From: a virus
IMG/VR virus record: IMGVR_UViG_3300024257_000003
Coordinates: 62,001 to 126,000 of that record
Direction: 5' to 3' (one strand)
DNA length: 64,000 bases
The notes beneath the pieces are model-generated. The model was not told the DNA's origin and made no database searches. It was given only the letters and a program-made list of their open reading frames with translations. Numbering within the stretch: the first letter of the stretch is position 1; each line of letters opens with the position of its first letter. A program made the translations under genes and the position numbers. This document shows positions 62,154 to 64,000 of this stretch, piece after piece.

Positions 62154-62951
62154 ATGGCCATCTTCAACACCATCAAGTCCTCCGCCTCCGCCACCGCCGA
62201 GAAGGGCTTGCTCGCCCTCGGGCGGGCCAGCTGCAGCCTCAACCTCCGGAGCCCCATGCTCCGGAAGTTGAACGCAGCGCCCTTGATGGCGGTGGCGCCC
62301 TCGCACATGCGGGGGGCGTGTGAGGAGCACATGGAGCGCATGAACAAGCGCTCCATGGAGGCCTGGGAGCAGGACTCCCTCGTGGGTATGGCGACTTACA
62401 TCGCCGAGAACCCGGAGCCCCGGAAGGAGCTGGAGGACTGGATGGCCTTCGCCTGCCGGGTGGCCGCCTACCGGGCGGCCCAGGTGGGCGACGTCACCCA
62501 GGCGCTCGCCGGGATGGCTTCCCGTGCAGGGCTGAGCCGCACGACGGCCAACCTCTGGGGCAAGACGCGGGGTCTTGATGACTTCGCCGATGCCCTGGAG
62601 GCCCACGCAACCGTGGGCGACTGCAAGTGGTGCCAGCCGCACCCCTGTGGTTGCCACGCCAAGGCGGGCACGTGCCGCACTTGCGACATCACCATCTTCA
62701 GCGACAACCGGGGGTACGACCGGTCCATCTGCGTGCACTGCGATGAGGACCGCGTCCGCATCGAGGCCGACGTCGAGGCGTGGCTGGAGATGGCCCAGGA
62801 GAGGTTCAGCTCCTCCTCGGCCCTGAGCGTGGGGGAGCAGCGGGAGTGGATGGAGATGATGGTGAACACCTTCATCCCCGGCCAGGTGGTGTTCACCTGG
62901 AGCGAGACGGTGGAGACGGGGGACGTCTACGAGGGTCCCATCCCCTTCTGA
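62154..62951 (+). CDS. Zinc-binding protein of unknown function
   Basis: 265 residues from the ATG at 62154 (GAAAGGCCACATC upstream). The first codons resemble those of the gene at 58593. A helical N-terminal half (ACEEHMERMNKRSMEAWEQD) is followed by Cys157/160/165/167 and Cys174/177/193/196 (CKWCQPHPCGC, CRTCDI, CVHCDED), a two-zinc ribbon or cross-brace pattern. The rest is acidic. It may bind nucleic acid or a host protein. No known family recognised. Confidence 0.65.
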   Translation: MAIFNTIKSSASATAEKGLLALGRASCSLNLRSPMLRKLNAAPLMAVAPSHMRGACEEHMERMNKRSMEAWEQDSLVGMATYIAENPEPRKELEDWMAFACRVAAYRAAQVGDVTQALAGMASRAGLSRTTANLWGKTRGLDDFADALEAHATVGDCKWCQPHPCGCHAKAGTCRTCDITIFSDNRGYDRSICVHCDEDRVRIEADVEAWLEMAQERFSSSSALSVGEQREWMEMMVNTFIPGQVVFTWSETVETGDVYEGPIPF

Positions 62952-62960
62952 TAGTATTTT

Positions 62961-63321
62961 GCCCCGCTGAATAAGCGGGGCGGGCTTAGCTCTTGCTGAG
63001 CTCTAGACTCATCCCTACGGGGGTGGCTCTAGACATTAGCAAGAGCCGCTGTGTAAGCGGTAGTAGCTGATGGTTGTGGCGCTGAGCAAGCGCCACTTTG
63101 GAGCCTTGCTGAATAAGCAGGGCTTTACATTTTGTGCCATGGGTCATGGCCGGCTTGGACTACCGTTTAGTCCAGGGCTTTGGTGGAGTAGCCCTAAACA
63201 CTCCACCCTCATGATACTGAGGTAGTATCAAACCTCTAACCGTAGGTAACGGTAAGTTGGTATTTATTATGTCCCCCGCTTGGTAAGCGGGTGCCAACGG
63301 ACACAATCCTCGAAAGGGATT
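62961..63321 (+). promoter_or_regulatory. Structured leader F, homologous to leader E
   Basis: In order: GCCCCGC/GCGGGGC with loop TGAATAA (62961-62981); three-tier hairpin (62989-63046); CCGC/GCGG with loop TGTGTAA (63046-63060); GTGGCGC/GCGCCAC with loop TGAGCAA (63076-63096); AGCCTTGC/GCAGGGCT with loop TGAATAA (63102-63124); GCCATG/CATGGC with loop GGT (63136-63150); TGGACTA/TAGTCCA (63156-63174); GGTGGAGT/ACTCCACC (63182-63207); TGATACT/AGTATCA (63212-63230); ACCGT/ACGGT (63239-63253); CCCGC/GCGGG with loop TTGGTAA (63275-63291); AATCC/GGATT holding the ribosome-binding site (63305-63321). No gene in this 374-nt gap, except a possible 51-codon ORF from 63069. Confidence 0.65.
62989..63046 (+). 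ncRNA. Three-tier conserved RNA hairpin, copy 2
   Basis: Outer stem GCTCTTGCT/AGCAAGAGC (9 bp); middle stem TCTAGA/TCTAGA; CT/GC internal loop; apical stem CATCCC/GGGGTG with a TACG (UNCG-type) loop. Compared with copy 1, a G-C pair became A-T in the middle stem and an A-T pair became C-G in the apical stem. Confidence 0.65.
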
Positions 63322-63325
63322 TACC

Positions 63326-64000
63326 ATGAGCAACAAGAACTTCGACTTCAACGCCAGCATCGTCAACCTCGCCAACCAGGAGGGTCTCCAGCCGGAGGCG
63401 TTGCTGGCCTTCGCCAACGGGGAGGGTCGCGACCTCTCCCGGATCAACGGGGGCAACTTCGCTCCCTACAGCCGGGCGCTGTTGGTGCGCTTCCAGAAGG
63501 CCCAGGAGGAGGCCAAGGTGAACCAGGAGAAGGAGGACGGGGCGCTCAGCGTCATCCTGGCCAGCTGCCTGGAGCTCCCGGTGGGCGAGACCGTCGGTGA
63601 GAAGGCCTTGGCCTACGTCCGCAAGGAGGTGGGTGAGACCTGGACCAAGGCGTCCGTGATGGAGGCCTTGAAGAAGAAGGAGGCGGAACTCCACGCGGCC
63701 CAGAAGGAGCAGGAGGAGCTGTTGTGGGACCTCCACCGCAAGGCCCTGAAGGCGCACGTCGCCGAGATCAAGGTCGATGCGAAGGATGGCCTGATCGATT
63801 GGCGCCACCTGTCGAAGGCCCTCGGTCGGATGATCGGCGACCGCGTGGTGAGCGAAGACTACGCCGCTGAGCTGGACCTCGCGGCCAACGTAGACATCGA
63901 TGCCTTCAACAACTTGATCGATGCCATGAATGTCCTGCTGAAGGGACAGAAGATCTCCGAGGGGGAAGGGAAGGAGATCATCATGGCCGTCCGAAAGGGC
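63326..64000 (+). CDS. Charged helical protein, 3' end cut by window
   Basis: Open from the ATG at 63326 (CGAAAGGGATTTACC upstream) to the window edge, 225 codons. MSNKNFDFNASIVNLANQEG is related to the start of the gene at 60837. The rest is Glu/Lys/Ala-rich helix (SRALLVRFQKAQEEAKVNQE, KKKEAELHAAQKEQEELLWD) with a more mixed part near the cut end (KDGLIDWRHLSKALGRMIGD). Function unknown; probably a paralogue of the coiled-coil protein upstream. Confidence 0.7.
   Translation, partial: MSNKNFDFNASIVNLANQEGLQPEALLAFANGEGRDLSRINGGNFAPYSRALLVRFQKAQEEAKVNQEKEDGALSVILASCLELPVGETVGEKALAYVRKEVGETWTKASVMEALKKKEAELHAAQKEQEELLWDLHRKALKAHVAEIKVDAKDGLIDWRHLSKALGRMIGDRVVSEDYAAELDLAANVDIDAFNNLIDAMNVLLKGQKISEGEGKEIIMAVRKG

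Noticed and set aside
57268-63124. Intrinsic terminators in the rightward region
   Set aside because: Stems are strong, but none is followed by a T-tract on the plus strand, in contrast to the clear terminators of the leftward region.
60567-63291. CRISPR array
   Set aside because: Repeated hairpins are of different length and spacing and the repeats are not identical units.
57250-63325. tRNA or tmRNA genes in the hairpin-rich gaps
   Set aside because: Many stems, but no cloverleaf with a GGTTCGAATCC-type T arm and no CCA end.

Overview
The window is part of the genome of a large tailed bacteriophage with a contractile tail (myovirus morphology). It carries one contiguous structural gene set: terminase large subunit, portal, prohead protease, HK97-fold capsid protein, neck proteins, tail sheath, tail tube, tail assembly chaperones, very large tail and baseplate proteins, gp25-like wedge and baseplate J. 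No replication or lysis genes, tRNAs, integrase or CRISPR array were found, so the genome extends well beyond the window on both sides. The host cannot be named. Ribosome-binding sites are of the AGGAG type on the left and often GAAAGG on the right. A 16S tail ending in CCUUUCU would fit the latter, but this is weak evidence.

Region 1 (1-56114) is entirely on the minus strand and tightly packed, with many ATGA or TAATG overlaps. Base composition is moderate, and AGA/AGG/CTA/ATA codons are common. In the direction of transcription (right to left) it starts with a PAS protein, a coiled-coil/one-TM protein and a cysteine-cluster protein. Next comes a 1278-residue multi-enzyme protein (nucleotidyltransferase-like, kinase-like and SNase modules separated by four copies of a linker), then a group of basic, glycine-zipper, probably virion-internal proteins with a cysteine-peptidase-like protein and an HNH endonuclease. 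TerL, small structural proteins, a portal fused to a MuF-like tail, a protease-scaffold fusion and the capsid protein follow. Then come several surface or appendage proteins (two lectin-like, two sharing an N-terminal anchor), neck proteins, a giant sheath, three tube-like paralogues, chaperones, a tape-measure-like protein (1270 aa), an 1823-aa protein with RNA-polymerase-like motifs, a 2025-aa baseplate hub with a possible cell-wall hydrolase, and the baseplate wedge genes. Intrinsic terminators follow the tube, a fibre gene and the gene before the 106-aa coiled-coil protein. One internal promoter and RBS-masking hairpin is visible at 31.9 kb.

Region 2 (56115-56442) is a divergent control region with a purine-rich, C-poor tract carrying a 14-nt direct repeat.

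Region 3 (56443-64000) is on the plus strand, clearly GC-rich, and uses almost only GAG/AAG/GCC-type codons. It encodes ten proteins of unknown function: charged coiled-coil, membrane-anchored or zinc-ribbon proteins. The gaps between these genes, 100-370 nt long, are filled with tandem stem-loops. Several are duplicated between leaders, and their stems change sequence while pairing is kept: a three-tier hairpin, a family with a TGAAYAA 7-nt loop, and leader cassettes with conserved loop sequences. This covariation suggests a family of structured RNA leaders or processing elements that I do not recognise. Together with the polymerase-like tail protein and the multi-enzyme cargo protein, it is the most likely undescribed biology here.
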